This document shows, piece after piece, positions 1-8,617 of a stretch of 64,000 bases of DNA. The notes below the pieces were generated by a model. It did not search any database and was not told where the DNA came from. It saw only the letters and a list, made by a program, of their open reading frames with translations. Position numbers and translations under genes: made by a program. Origin of the DNA: Shewanella sp. c952 (GTDB taxonomy: Bacteria; Pseudomonadota; Gammaproteobacteria; Enterobacterales; Shewanellaceae); assembly GCF_019654975.1 (NCBI RefSeq), contig NZ_BPEW01000004.1:124001-188000 (forward strand). The letters are read 5' to 3'. Position 1 is the first letter of the stretch. The number at the start of each line of letters is the position of its first letter.

Positions 1-1297
1 TGGTTGAACTATCGCCTACATAAGCAGGGTCTAAAGAAGCGGTACCAGTATTCTTACAGATACTTAAAAACTCTCCTACGATGTAAGAACTTTGGCCATT
101 ACCACCAACCTGCTGAGTAAGGAAAAAACAGGCAGTTCCTATAATGTCGATATCATAAGAACCATTTTCATTTGGATCACAAACCCCCACAACGATGTTC
201 AGCTCTCTCCGACTAGGTATTGCATTAGGATCGTCGGTAGTTGCGCAAGCCTGCGGCGTTTCAGAGTTATTGTCGCTGTCATACTGACTCCATGAGTACG
301 CACCATCAGAGTTCGTAATGATTGTTTCCATCACAGGTTTACCCTTATCATCAACAACAGGTACCCCGTCAACTTCTGATTGCACTTCGCCTATTGTTAC
401 TTCAGTACCTTCACATATATTGGTGTCTCTCGGATTATCAACACTATTGGTGCCAGCTTGCCCCCACTCTCCAAATCGAGTGTTCATTCCTTGTGCTGCA
501 GGACCTACCGTATTACCCGTTTTAGTCGTGGCAGTAATCCCTGCGCCGACACACTGATCTGGTGAATAGGTTCCAGAAAAAGCATCGCGAAGGTCACTAC
601 CACCGCGATCTCCATTAAGGCTAATTAGTTGGAAATTACCGGCACCATTCGCACTTGGGGCACCGGAACCGACTTTCATAACATGCAACCCATTTGCCAA
701 TCCGTAGTTATCTTCCGCAGAAGAACCTGGTTCTCCACAGACTAATAAAGGAACAACTTTATTAACACACAGTAAGTCTTGACTTCGACCCGCAACAGCA
801 GAAGCTCGGATCTCTTTATTAAAATTTAATATGTCTGCTAAAAAGTTTGATAAAGGTACATCTTCAACCTTAACTCTTACGTATTCACTGCCTTCCAAGA
901 GCACAGCGTTAAAAGGGTCTGGTAGTTGGGAGAATTCAATTTGAAGATGAGCAGTAACTTGGGTCTCATTGAAATCCGGAGTTACAAGGGAGGCAGCTGT
1001 TTTTAACTCTCCGTTTTCACTAAAATTTAGATTCTGAACCAATATTTCGTAAGCGGCTTCTCTTGCTTCGTACAATGTTGCACCATCTTGCAAAACTTTT
1101 GCCGCACTCAATGCCGCGGCATCAACGGCATTTTGTAAACGCCCTTTGCTTAACAGCATGTGTCCACCATCTAATGCAAGTGCCGCAAATGCTACAATGG
1201 CAAAGATACCGATAGTGAACATGACAAGAATAGCTCCGGATTGAAACTTCATCTTTGTAAGAATGATTGGTTTGCGAAAACGCTTAAAATCACGCAT
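1..1297 (-). CDS. TadG-like Flp pilus-assembly protein (3' end outside window)
   Basis: This is an open reading frame on the minus strand beginning MRDFKRFRKP and running without a stop to the window edge, about 432 codons. Residues about 17-45 form a hydrophobic segment (ILVMFTIGIFAIVAFAALAL). It is followed by DGGHMLLSKGRLQNAVDAAA, the pattern of TadE/TadG-like proteins, in which one N-terminal membrane helix anchors a large periplasmic domain. The rest is extracytoplasmic in character, rich in Gly, Asn and Ser with scattered Cys. It is the last visible gene of the Tad operon and starts 14 bp after the small lipoprotein gene ends. TadG is a pseudopilin-like or anchoring component in other Tad systems; its exact job here is inferred. 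The missing C-terminus prevents deciding between TadG and a longer adhesin-like variant. Confidence 0.8.
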   Translation of the reverse strand, partial: MRDFKRFRKPIILTKMKFQSGAILVMFTIGIFAIVAFAALALDGGHMLLSKGRLQNAVDAAALSAAKVLQDGATLYEAREAAYEILVQNLNFSENGELKTAASLVTPDFNETQVTAHLQIEFSQLPDPFNAVLLEGSEYVRVKVEDVPLSNFLADILNFNKEIRASAVAGRSQDLLCVNKVVPLLVCGEPGSSAEDNYGLANGLHVMKVGSGAPSANGAGNFQLISLNGDRGGSDLRDAFSGTYSPDQCVGAGITATTKTGNTVGPAAQGMNTRFGEWGQAGTNSVDNPRDTNICEGTEVTIGEVQSEVDGVPVVDDKGKPVMETIITNSDGAYSWSQYDSDNNSETPQACATTDDPNAIPSRRELNIVVGVCDPNENGSYDIDIIGTACFFLTQQVGGNGQSSYIVGEFLSICKNTGTASLDPAYVGDSST

Positions 1298-1311
1298 AAC
1301 TCGCCTCTAGT

Positions 1312-1602
1312 TCAATTGCTGCTCGAACTACCCGCTGTAACCGAGCCCATACTTTTGGAAGATTGAGGTGCTACAGAGCTACTTCTATAAGACTGCATAA
1401 CCTTACGACCATAGTTGCCTTCTAGACTAAGTATAATACCGTCGTTTTTTTCTGCAGCGTCGGGATCCAATATTTGTACTTGCTTAATCTGGTAATGACT
1501 CTCACCCATTGGAAAATCATTAACTTGGGTACACCCGGAAATCATGAATATTCCGCAAATAAATGCAGTTAATTGGACTAAAACTTCAGATCTTAATTTC
1601 AT
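1312..1602 (-). CDS. small lipoprotein in the Tad operon
   Basis: A 96-residue protein starting MKLRSEVLVQL. A longer reading from 1713 is possible, but it would overlap the upstream secretin gene. The ATG at 1602 has a GGAG Shine-Dalgarno about 8 bp upstream and lies 16 bp after the cpaC stop, so I prefer it. It has a short hydrophobic signal segment and a lipobox ending ISGC at about residue 21, predicting lipidation and outer-membrane targeting. The C-terminal 25 residues are mostly Ser, Gly and Ala. I do not recognise a family. Its position between the secretin and TadG suggests a pilotin-like or secretin-stabilising lipoprotein, comparable in position only to RcpB or other accessory Tad lipoproteins. 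Confidence 0.7.
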   Translation of the reverse strand: MKLRSEVLVQLTAFICGIFMISGCTQVNDFPMGESHYQIKQVQILDPDAAEKNDGIILSLEGNYGRKVMQSYRSSSVAPQSSKSMGSVTAGSSSSN

Positions 1603-1618
1603 TACATTTTCTCCAATT

Positions 1619-3055
1619 CTAAAGTGAGTGGCCATATTTTTGCTGAGTACCGGTATCATCAAGTTTTGCGTCTGATTCTGCAGGTTGATATGGAGTATCA
1701 CTAGAAGCCTCATTTTTTTCTTTATGCGATAACTTTCCTAACAAATAGAATTCAACGTCTGAGGGTAATACGAAACCGTCTGTTGGCAGTGAAATATCTT
1801 TTTTATTGAAAGGTCTTACTAAACGAGGGGTAACCAAAATAACCAACTCACTTTGACCATTTTGAAAGCTTTTACTTGTAAACAATTGTCCCAGAACAGG
1901 GACATCACCGAGTCCTGGTAACTTGTCAATATTCTCTCTTAATGTGTCACTGATTAATCCACTTATAGCGATAGTTTGCCCATCAGCTAATTCGACCGTA
2001 GTCGCAGTACTTCTTTTAGTTAATGAGGGTACGATTAAAGAGCTCGAAGTATTGCCTGTAATGGAAAAGCCGTTTGCGGTACTAATTTCACTAACTACTA
2101 CATTTAAGTTCAAATTAATTTGGCCTGAGTCAAGAACCGTTGGTACAAATTTTACACCCACGCCATAATCACGGTACTGAACCGTAGTGTTACCATCATC
2201 ACCTGGAACGGGAATAGGAAATTCACCACCTGATAGAAACTCAGCAGATTGTCCACTCATTGCGGTTACATTGGGTTCAGCTAATACTTTTGCGAGTCCG
2301 TTTTGTTTTGCAACATCTAGCGCAAAATTCATTAAAAGGTCACCATTCACATATTGGGCAAAAAGCCCCTTGCCGTCGACACCACCAATTCCGCCGGGGT
2401 CAAACCCACCACCGCCACCGATAACACCACCGGAAAGGTTATCTCCCTGATTAAATATAAAAAATTTGGAGTCAAATTGACGAGCAACGTTACGTTGAAC
2501 TTCAGCTACAACAACTTCTAACATCACTTGGTGATCGCCACCAATGGTCATCATATTTAATACTCGGCTAGGAGCCGTTCCTCCTGCTGCTGCCTCTGCA
2601 TAGCCTTGCGCTAGTTCTACTGCTGTATTCATTTTTTGCAGGTTAGAAGCTTGACCACTTAAAAGTAGTTGTCCTTGTGAGGTCTGAACACCCAGTTTCT
2701 CCGTTGGCAAAAACTCATGTAATCGAGTTTTCAAACCATTAAGATCATGGGTAACCTCAATGTCCATTATCTTAGAAAGTTGCTCATTCTTATCCCAAAT
2801 CATGATATTGGTACTGCCAAGCTGTTTCCCCAAAATATATAGCTCATCATTGGGCAACAGTTTGATATCAGCAATACTAGGATTACCAACAGAAACTCTA
2901 TGTACAGGTTCTTTAAGCATAAGTACCCGTGACTTGAATATCGGAATTTTTTGAATGTCACTTCTTACTTTTGCAGTCGGCCCTCCAGCATCAACGAGTG
3001 AAGTAAAAAGCAGTGCTAACAAAATTAAAAATGAATATTTCCTTAAGAATGGCAT
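1619..3055 (-). CDS. cpaC: Tad pilus outer-membrane secretin CpaC/RcpA
   Basis: 478 residues with a Sec signal peptide (MPFLRKYSFLILLALLFTSL, cleavage near VDAGG). An N-terminal pilus-secretin domain (about 25-95) contains the VSVGNPSIADI motif. A BON-like segment (about 95-150) follows. The C-terminal secretin domain (about 190-430) includes VLAEPNVTAMSGQSAEFLSGG and DVPVLGQLF, hallmarks of type II/III secretins. A Gly-rich stretch (GGGGGFDPGGIGG) lies in the middle of the protein. The product should form the outer-membrane ring through which the Flp fibre exits. It lies 46 bp downstream of cpaB and 16 bp upstream of the lipoprotein, so the genes are very probably cotranscribed. Length is normal for CpaC. 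Confidence 0.93.
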   Translation of the reverse strand: MPFLRKYSFLILLALLFTSLVDAGGPTAKVRSDIQKIPIFKSRVLMLKEPVHRVSVGNPSIADIKLLPNDELYILGKQLGSTNIMIWDKNEQLSKIMDIEVTHDLNGLKTRLHEFLPTEKLGVQTSQGQLLLSGQASNLQKMNTAVELAQGYAEAAAGGTAPSRVLNMMTIGGDHQVMLEVVVAEVQRNVARQFDSKFFIFNQGDNLSGGVIGGGGGFDPGGIGGVDGKGLFAQYVNGDLLMNFALDVAKQNGLAKVLAEPNVTAMSGQSAEFLSGGEFPIPVPGDDGNTTVQYRDYGVGVKFVPTVLDSGQINLNLNVVVSEISTANGFSITGNTSSSLIVPSLTKRSTATTVELADGQTIAISGLISDTLRENIDKLPGLGDVPVLGQLFTSKSFQNGQSELVILVTPRLVRPFNKKDISLPTDGFVLPSDVEFYLLGKLSHKEKNEASSDTPYQPAESDAKLDDTGTQQKYGHSL

Positions 3056-3101
3056 GTTGTTCTCCTGTCAAACACTATGCATTGCACTTGTTAAGTACTA
3101 T

Positions 3102-3905
3102 CTAATTATTGACTTTAATCTCTTGCTCTTTCATACCTTTAAGCAAGAGAATCTTATCTGAATTTTTAAGCTCAGATCTGACGACCGATTGCACTAACAG
3201 TGGTTTAACTTCTTTTTCTTTTCTGATATCAACTTCTTCAACTTCAGCGAGCTCAATGACGGCTTTATCATTAGGATTACGTAACGCAAGTTGTAACGAG
3301 CCGCGACTTTTAGCAATCATCAATATTTCTGCTTGATCAAGGCTTAGCTCTAAAGTGACAGCCCTAACTACTACAGGTTTATTTTCATCATTCGAAGCTC
3401 GTTGATCTATCGCCAGTATTTTTATATTAGAAAGGACGATATCGGTCTTGATACCACTACTTTTAAAGATATTAATAATATCTACCCGATTACCTGGTAG
3501 CAGAAACCCAGCTACACCGACTACATCGTTTACCCGGATGGTTACTGCTCGCATAGTTGGAGTAATTAAGCTCGCTAACGTACTTCCTTCTCCCTTCACT
3601 GTTAGACGTTCAGTCCGCAGTACTTCACCTGGGTAGAGTTTCTGTTTAACTACCTTTCCTTCAGCTTCAGCTAAATCAACTACAGCTCCTTCGGGGATTA
3701 GAGCTTCAGGAACTGATGTAAGTGATAGGTGTTTACGTTGTAATATTACTCCTAAAGGAACTTCAGTTGCCAAAGTAATTACCGTTCCAGTAGAGCTTAC
3801 AACGTCCTCTTTAGTATTGGATTTTAACCAGTTCTGGGCAAGGTAAACCGCAGTAACACCAAATACTAATGATAAAACAACAAATAAAAGGGTTTTATTA
3901 TTCAT
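3102..3905 (-). CDS. cpaB: Flp pilus assembly protein CpaB/RcpC
   Basis: 267 residues. An N-terminal membrane helix (LLFVVLSLVFGVTAVYLA) is followed by a SAF domain (about 45-105; ATEVPLGVILQRKHLS ... GKVVKQKLYPGEVL). The RcpC/CpaB C-terminal domain comes next, with VTIRVNDVVGVAGFLLPGNRVDI. CpaB is a periplasmic component that works with the CpaC secretin in Tad systems. It follows the AAA ATPase gene by 32 bp and precedes cpaC by 46 bp in the same operon. The length is typical for the family. Confidence 0.92.
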   Translation of the reverse strand: MNNKTLLFVVLSLVFGVTAVYLAQNWLKSNTKEDVVSSTGTVITLATEVPLGVILQRKHLSLTSVPEALIPEGAVVDLAEAEGKVVKQKLYPGEVLRTERLTVKGEGSTLASLITPTMRAVTIRVNDVVGVAGFLLPGNRVDIINIFKSSGIKTDIVLSNIKILAIDQRASNDENKPVVVRAVTLELSLDQAEILMIAKSRGSLQLALRNPNDKAVIELAEVEEVDIRKEKEVKPLLVQSVVRSELKNSDKILLLKGMKEQEIKVNN

Positions 3906-3937
3906 TTAGAGCTCCTACAAAATGTAGCTTATTGTCT

Positions 3938-5260
3938 TTAAACGAAATAGATTGACCATGCTGAATCAATCAAAGAAGGAGTCACGACAGATTCAAACTC
4001 CATAAAACTTATTTGATCAGACATAATCCCTAACAAATCTCTTGGATAACAAGGAATAAGCGGCTTGTCATATCTCATGTGAAATTCAATCAACAAGTAT
4101 TGGAAAACTTCTTCTGTGCAACTTAGGTTTAAATCTGCACAAACTTGAAACCATATTTTTCTATATAGTTGCTCATCTAGTGCATCAAAATGAATCTTAT
4201 AACCTAAACGTCTCAAAAATGCTTCATCTACCAATTCCTTAGGATCAAGGTTAGTAGAAAAAAGTAGAATTAGTTCAAAAGGGATCTCAAAATGTTCGCC
4301 GGACTGCAAACTTAGAAAATCTCTTCGTTCTTCCATGGGAATGATCCAGCGATTAAATAACTGCTTAGCACTAATTTTTTGTCTACCTAAATCATCTAAA
4401 AGCAATATCCCGTTGTTTGCTTTTAACTGTAGTGGCGCCATATAAGTTCGACTATGACTATCAAATTGAACTTCTAACATGTCAGCTGTAAGTTCACCAC
4501 CGGTGATTCGTAATGGTCGTTTACACCTTAACCAACGAGGGTCATGGCCTTTTGCTAAATCTAAACTTGCTGGAACTGTATCGCCCGCGACTCGATGATG
4601 CAGTTCTGGATCATAAACTTGGATAACTTCATTACCGATAGCTAAGGCATAAGGTATTAAGACATCATCGCCAATGGTCAAATTAAGGTGCCGACACAAG
4701 TAACTCTTCCCTGTACCAGGTGGCCCATAAATCAGCACTGGACGACTTGAATTCATTGCCGGACCTATTTTGAATAATAGATCTTTTGGTAGCACTAGTG
4801 CCGACAAACCTTTCTCAAGCATCTCGAATGTAATAGGGTTTGCCCGACTAGATTGTTTCCTACACACCTTATTATATTGAGCTAAAGGTACTGGCGCTAA
4901 TCCAAGGTAACCATTGCGGGACAAAGCTTGTTTAGCATGTAGTTCTCCGCCCATACTTAAGGCGTACCGCATTTGTCCATCAGAGGTTGTCTGTCGATTT
5001 TCTACCCAAGCAAGGGTTTTTGCTGCATCCAATAAATGTTGAATAATGCCACCAGTCACCCCCATCAACTTAACCATTTGTTCTTTAGTCAGCACGCCAC
5101 CATTTAATAAATGCTTTAATAAAAGGTCGAGTAAAAGAGACTCGGATAATCCGGTGTGTTCAATGTTAGTAGGTCTTGGTGCCAATCCCCCTGACACAGG
5201 AGAAATTGAACTGACCTTAGATTCAGGAGAAAGTTGTTTTAAGTGGGAATCTTGTTGCAT
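3938..5260 (-). CDS. AAA ATPase embedded in the Tad operon
   Basis: 440 residues, soluble, with no signal peptide. Walker A is GPPGTGKS (179-186). Walker B is GILLLDD (284-290), with Asp in place of the usual catalytic Glu. Sensor 1 is FSTN (334-337), and there is a probable arginine finger at FLRR (about 348-351). The N-terminal 120 residues resemble a winged-helix region (LLKHLLNGGVLTKEQMVKLM). This is an AAA+ fold of the ATPase-with-chaperone-activity type, distinct from the secretion ATPase TadA/CpaF (no TadA-type motifs) and from TadZ. It lies 9 bp after tadV and 32 bp before cpaB. The tight spacing implies a role in pilus assembly or regulation, but no substrate can be named from sequence. 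Confidence 0.85.
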   Translation of the reverse strand: MQQDSHLKQLSPESKVSSISPVSGGLAPRPTNIEHTGLSESLLLDLLLKHLLNGGVLTKEQMVKLMGVTGGIIQHLLDAAKTLAWVENRQTTSDGQMRYALSMGGELHAKQALSRNGYLGLAPVPLAQYNKVCRKQSSRANPITFEMLEKGLSALVLPKDLLFKIGPAMNSSRPVLIYGPPGTGKSYLCRHLNLTIGDDVLIPYALAIGNEVIQVYDPELHHRVAGDTVPASLDLAKGHDPRWLRCKRPLRITGGELTADMLEVQFDSHSRTYMAPLQLKANNGILLLDDLGRQKISAKQLFNRWIIPMEERRDFLSLQSGEHFEIPFELILLFSTNLDPKELVDEAFLRRLGYKIHFDALDEQLYRKIWFQVCADLNLSCTEEVFQYLLIEFHMRYDKPLIPCYPRDLLGIMSDQISFMEFESVVTPSLIDSAWSIYFV

Positions 5261-5269
5261 AAATCACCT

Positions 5270-5833
5270 CTAAAAATAACTTTGGCTAATCGAAGTATAC
5301 AAATGATTTATCTGTGGGTTGATACTGCACGCCCATAACCAGCCAAGTGCGAGTGCGGGTGCGTAAGGCACTTTTTGCCCTGCCGCTTCACCTTGCTCCG
5401 GTTTAAAGTAGGTTCTTAGATAAAAACAATCCCAATACCTCTTTGCGGTTATTTTCACACCTCTAAAACCCGTTCTCCATGCAACCAGAATAATGCTCGT
5501 GACCGAGCCTGCGACAATCGCATATAAGATACTCCAAAGGAGTAGTGTCGGCCCCATGATGGCGCCTATTCCCATCATTAGTTTGATATCGCCAGCACCC
5601 AATATTTTCAAAACGAAAGTAGGAAATAAAAGCACAAAAGCTGCAGTAAATCCGATAAAAGCGACAAGTAACCCGTCTAATTGAGCAAAGTAACTATTTA
5701 TTGTAAAACCAGCAAAAATTGCAATTAGACAAAGCCAATTTGGTATTCGCTCTTTTGACAAATCAAAGCCAATCGCTAAACAGAAAAAAACACCGGCCAT
5801 TATCACTTGAATACAGAGTTGCAAATCATTCAT
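5270..5833 (-). CDS. tadV: prepilin peptidase TadV/CpaA
   Basis: 187 residues, a hydrophobic A24-family aspartic peptidase of the short CpaA/TadV type. The two catalytic aspartates are visible: Asp24 in FDLSKERIPN after the first helix, and Asp82 in the GxGD motif GAGDIKLMMG. It should cleave the leader of the Flp pilin encoded just upstream, and possibly of pseudopilins. It has about five or six membrane segments and lacks the N-methyltransferase domain of PilD, as expected for the Tad type. It sits 78 bp downstream of flp and only 9 bp upstream of the AAA ATPase gene. Confidence 0.92.
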   Translation of the reverse strand: MNDLQLCIQVIMAGVFFCLAIGFDLSKERIPNWLCLIAIFAGFTINSYFAQLDGLLVAFIGFTAAFVLLFPTFVLKILGAGDIKLMMGIGAIMGPTLLLWSILYAIVAGSVTSIILVAWRTGFRGVKITAKRYWDCFYLRTYFKPEQGEAAGQKVPYAPALALGWLWACSINPQINHLYTSISQSYF

Positions 5834-5911
5834 TACAGTCTATTCCTTGCAAATTACGCCGTTTAAAAGCCCACATACCAGTGGGCTTGATTAAAATTCC
5901 TAAAAGTTATT

Positions 5912-6103
5912 TTAACCACAATCTGAACTTTTTCCGTTAACGGCTGAGGCTAAACAATTAATTTTACTTGTTGCGTTATCACCAAGAAGGTTAAAGGCAC
6001 CAATCATTCCACCAACAACCAAACCTCCGGCAATGGCGTACTCAACTGCCGTTAAGCCACTCTCATCTTCGATAAACTCTGTTAATAGCGATTTAATATT
6101 CAT
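5912..6103 (-). CDS. flp: Flp-family type IVb pilin
   Basis: 63 residues. A short leader ends at Gly16 in ESG, followed by LTAVEYAIAGGLVVGGMI, the class IVb processing site. Glu and Tyr lie at +5 and +6 after the cleavage point, followed by a hydrophobic alpha-helix. The mature pilin would be about 47 residues, normal for Flp. Two Cys in the C-terminal tail (INCLASAVNGKSSDCG) could form a disulfide loop. It is the first gene of the Tad operon. The gap to tadV is 78 bp, so higher expression of flp by partial termination is plausible but not proved. Confidence 0.94.
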   Translation of the reverse strand: MNIKSLLTEFIEDESGLTAVEYAIAGGLVVGGMIGAFNLLGDNATSKINCLASAVNGKSSDCG

Positions 6104-6648
6104 TTTGTACTCCAGAAAAATTTATGTATGTAATGGCACTAATCCAAAGGTTTCGGATATCTAATATATTCACATCGTTTAATTCTCAAACAATGTTTAC
6201 CTTTTAAAGGTAGCAAAGCTGAAAGGATGTGCATTTGTGGAATAATTATGTGTACTGCTGAAATGAAAGTGACACCAACCAACTATTTGTTAACAAACTA
6301 TCAATTTTGACGAAGTGTGAATCATTTAGCTCAACTAAGATACATTACCTGTAGATTTCGCCCTGATATCGCCAATACATTAGCGAAACCAATCAAAAGA
6401 TTAGATGAAAATAGTTAATAGAGCCCCGCATAACAAAACCTGACGAGGTAATATTTTATCAAATTAGACCAGATATTTATTCAGTAGCGATAGGTAATAA
6501 TGAAATAAAAGTAGAATATATGCTTAAGAAACCTTATAAATTCTATAGGTTAACAAAATTCCGCTATCAAATGATTATGTGTAGTAGTCATAAGCAGAAC
6601 AATTTCATTTACATCAAATAAAATAGAAGTAGCAAACAAAGTTTACGT
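6104..6648. other. AT-rich intergenic region upstream of flp
   Basis: 545 bp between the flp start and the end of the helix-turn-helix fragment gene, both on the minus strand. It should hold the flp promoter. A 7+7 inverted repeat, TACCTTT-T-AAAGGTA, lies at 6198-6212, about 95 bp upstream of flp. A palindromic TTTGTTAACAAA lies further upstream near 6287. I found no convincing coding sequence on either strand, and no remnant of the missing DDE half of the IS630-type transposase. Confidence 0.5.
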
Positions 6649-7065
6649 TTACCTTTCGCTGTAACCTAGTCGGTCAAGTATCTTATAGATATTAGAAATC
6701 TCATATTCAACTCCGAACTCAGAACTTATATACCTTTGTATTTCTGTGCCTTTTAACTTATCGCCACTGGTATTTTTATTTGTGCTATCAATGTAATCTA
6801 TCAGTTGTTTCTTATGTTCTTTTGTTAAAGCTGAAGGTCGCCCTGTATGTTTTTTTTCCTCTAAGCCATGTAAACCACTAGATAGATAATTACTAATCCA
6901 TCGATTTACGCTCGTTCTACTCACTTTAAGATAAGATGCTATTTGATACCGTGACTTACCATCTTGAAAATGCTGTACAGCCAGCAACTTCAGCCTCATC
7001 CTTGCACTTTTCTCTTTTCTAATTAGCTGGTTGATAGTTAATCTATCATGACAATAATCATCCAT
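6649..7065 (-). CDS. IS630-type helix-turn-helix protein lacking the DDE domain
   Basis: 138 residues from the ATG at 7065, which has an AGGAGG Shine-Dalgarno 9 bp upstream. A longer start at 7125 would lie inside the neighbouring gene. The protein has two DNA-binding parts. The first is a helix-turn-helix, KSRYQIASYLKVSRTSVNRW (about 38-57), followed by LSSGLHGLEEKKHTGRP. The second is a winged-helix part, ending ISNIYKILDRLGYSER. This matches the N-terminal DNA-binding region of IS630/Tc1-type transposases, and it stops where the catalytic DDE domain would begin. The start overlaps the stop of the L,D-transpeptidase gene by 8 bp (ATGGATGA), indicating translational coupling. It could be a truncated transposase or a domesticated regulator. 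Confidence 0.75.
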   Translation of the reverse strand: MDDYCHDRLTINQLIRKEKSARMRLKLLAVQHFQDGKSRYQIASYLKVSRTSVNRWISNYLSSGLHGLEEKKHTGRPSALTKEHKKQLIDYIDSTNKNTSGDKLKGTEIQRYISSEFGVEYEISNIYKILDRLGYSER

Positions 7066-8401
7066 TATCTTTAACCTCCTGATTATAAACGTTGGCTCTA
7101 ACTTGTAATAAGTCATCCTTATCAACCCATATATATTGGTTAGTTATAATAATGGGGATGGGGTTTTTAAGTCTAATGCTAACGGTTTCAGTTCCCTGTT
7201 TTGCTATTTTTAATATTCTCTTTTTGTCAACATTTTCCCTGCTAATCAAGTAATTGGCTAGCTGCTCTGGTTTCGCTAAACGAATACATCCATGACTTAA
7301 GGCTCTATTACTCTTAAAAAACAGATTTCTGTTGGGAGTATCATGAAGAAATATTGATTCAGAATTAGGAATTGTGAAACGATAAGCCCCTAAAGCATTC
7401 CAATACCCTGCAGTTTGAACAAGCCTGAATTTTCTAAGTGACAATCTCACTTGCTCGCTACTCATGCCCTTCAAACTTTTTTCTTTCTGGTTATCTACTC
7501 TATCGACTAGAACAAATCTTTGAGCATCCAGAAACCGTGGGTTATTTTTCAATCCTAATAGTAACTCGTCATAAACAATTGAATAAGGAGGTGTCCATGT
7601 AGGGTTTACAGTTATATTACTAATATATGTATTAAGGAGTGGTGTTTTATTATCTGTACTACCAATAATAACTGGCATTTCTAAATGTACATCTTCATCT
7701 CCTTTCACCCTCAATTTAAACTCGGAGATATTAACTTCAATATATATACTTTTCTTTTCATGAAATACAGATAGTTTTGCTTTGACTGCAGACTGTAGCT
7801 TAGTCACTATATTTTTTGGTCGTACATTAAGTAATTCAATAGACTCAATGGTTAAATTACCACTTTGGCTGAGGCCATGTCGTTTTTGAAATTGCTTAAT
7901 GCCACTCGTTATCGAAGGATCATAAATTTGTTCTCGGTAAGCGGAAAGTTGCCTATTTTCAATATCCCCTAATGACACTAACATCCACCTAAGTTTAGCT
8001 ATATCTTTAGACCTTTGTCCCATCTTATACTCATTAGGCTTTAAACTAGGCCATTTATATCGAGTAAGCTCCTTATATTCCCTTATTTTAAACCTTAGGC
8101 TTTGAATTTCTTTATCCGAATCAGCATACCTTATCAAACGCTCAAATGATATTTTATCATTATAATACAGTGAATTAACAACGCCGCTATGTTGACTATA
8201 CTTAAATATACTTTCTAAAGCATTAGATTTAAGGTGTTCATAACCAGTATTATCATTACGTACGCCAACGCTGATCCCTATATCTTCGGCCAAAGAGTTG
8301 AGACTATCGCCTGTAGAGCTAGTTAAAGCCCCCGATGAGTAAGAATAGAGGAGAAAAAAAGTAAAGATAATCAATTTCAAGTTTGTAACCTCAAGGTGCA
8401 T
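7058..8401 (-). CDS. L,D-transpeptidase (YkuD domain, YcbB-like)
   Basis: 447 residues with an N-terminal signal peptide (LIIFTFFLLYSYSSGA). A peptidoglycan-binding-1 type domain lies at about 125-190 (LRWMLVSLGD ... IKQFQKRHGLSQSGNLT). The YkuD catalytic domain spans about 215-405, with IFLHDTPNRNLFF and the active-site SHGCIRL (Cys372, His370). The product should act in the periplasm, forming 3-3 crosslinks or attaching proteins to peptidoglycan. It resembles E. coli LdtD/YcbB in domain order but is shorter. The gene is AT-rich relative to the flanking core genes and is translationally coupled to the helix-turn-helix fragment downstream. It is divergent from the membrane-protein pair starting at 8618. 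Confidence 0.88.
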   Translation of the reverse strand: MHLEVTNLKLIIFTFFLLYSYSSGALTSSTGDSLNSLAEDIGISVGVRNDNTGYEHLKSNALESIFKYSQHSGVVNSLYYNDKISFERLIRYADSDKEIQSLRFKIREYKELTRYKWPSLKPNEYKMGQRSKDIAKLRWMLVSLGDIENRQLSAYREQIYDPSITSGIKQFQKRHGLSQSGNLTIESIELLNVRPKNIVTKLQSAVKAKLSVFHEKKSIYIEVNISEFKLRVKGDEDVHLEMPVIIGSTDNKTPLLNTYISNITVNPTWTPPYSIVYDELLLGLKNNPRFLDAQRFVLVDRVDNQKEKSLKGMSSEQVRLSLRKFRLVQTAGYWNALGAYRFTIPNSESIFLHDTPNRNLFFKSNRALSHGCIRLAKPEQLANYLISRENVDKKRILKIAKQGTETVSIRLKNPIPIIITNQYIWVDKDDLLQVRANVYNQEVKDNG

Positions 8402-8617
8402 TTTGAATTAGGAAAACCTATCCCTTAACAGCTTCATCCTTGAATATTGCATTTCGCGCTAGTTTCTCAGCAGTAAAATGCCTTTTTACTTACCATATTT
8501 CTAGTTCAATTTATCAAAAAAGGCAAACCACTAATTATTCAACTCATTAGGAAAATAGCATCTATACTTAGATTAAGGTTTCTAAAAATTATGTTTCATT
8601 TGGCGGACTTAGAATGT

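Noticed and set aside
1619-1713. Longer start for the Tad lipoprotein gene
   Set aside because: It would overlap the secretin gene by 95 bp and place the lipobox far from the N-terminus.
6104-6648. Remnant of the IS630 DDE catalytic half downstream of the helix-turn-helix gene
   Set aside because: No reading frame on either strand shows transposase catalytic motifs, and no terminal inverted repeats were seen.
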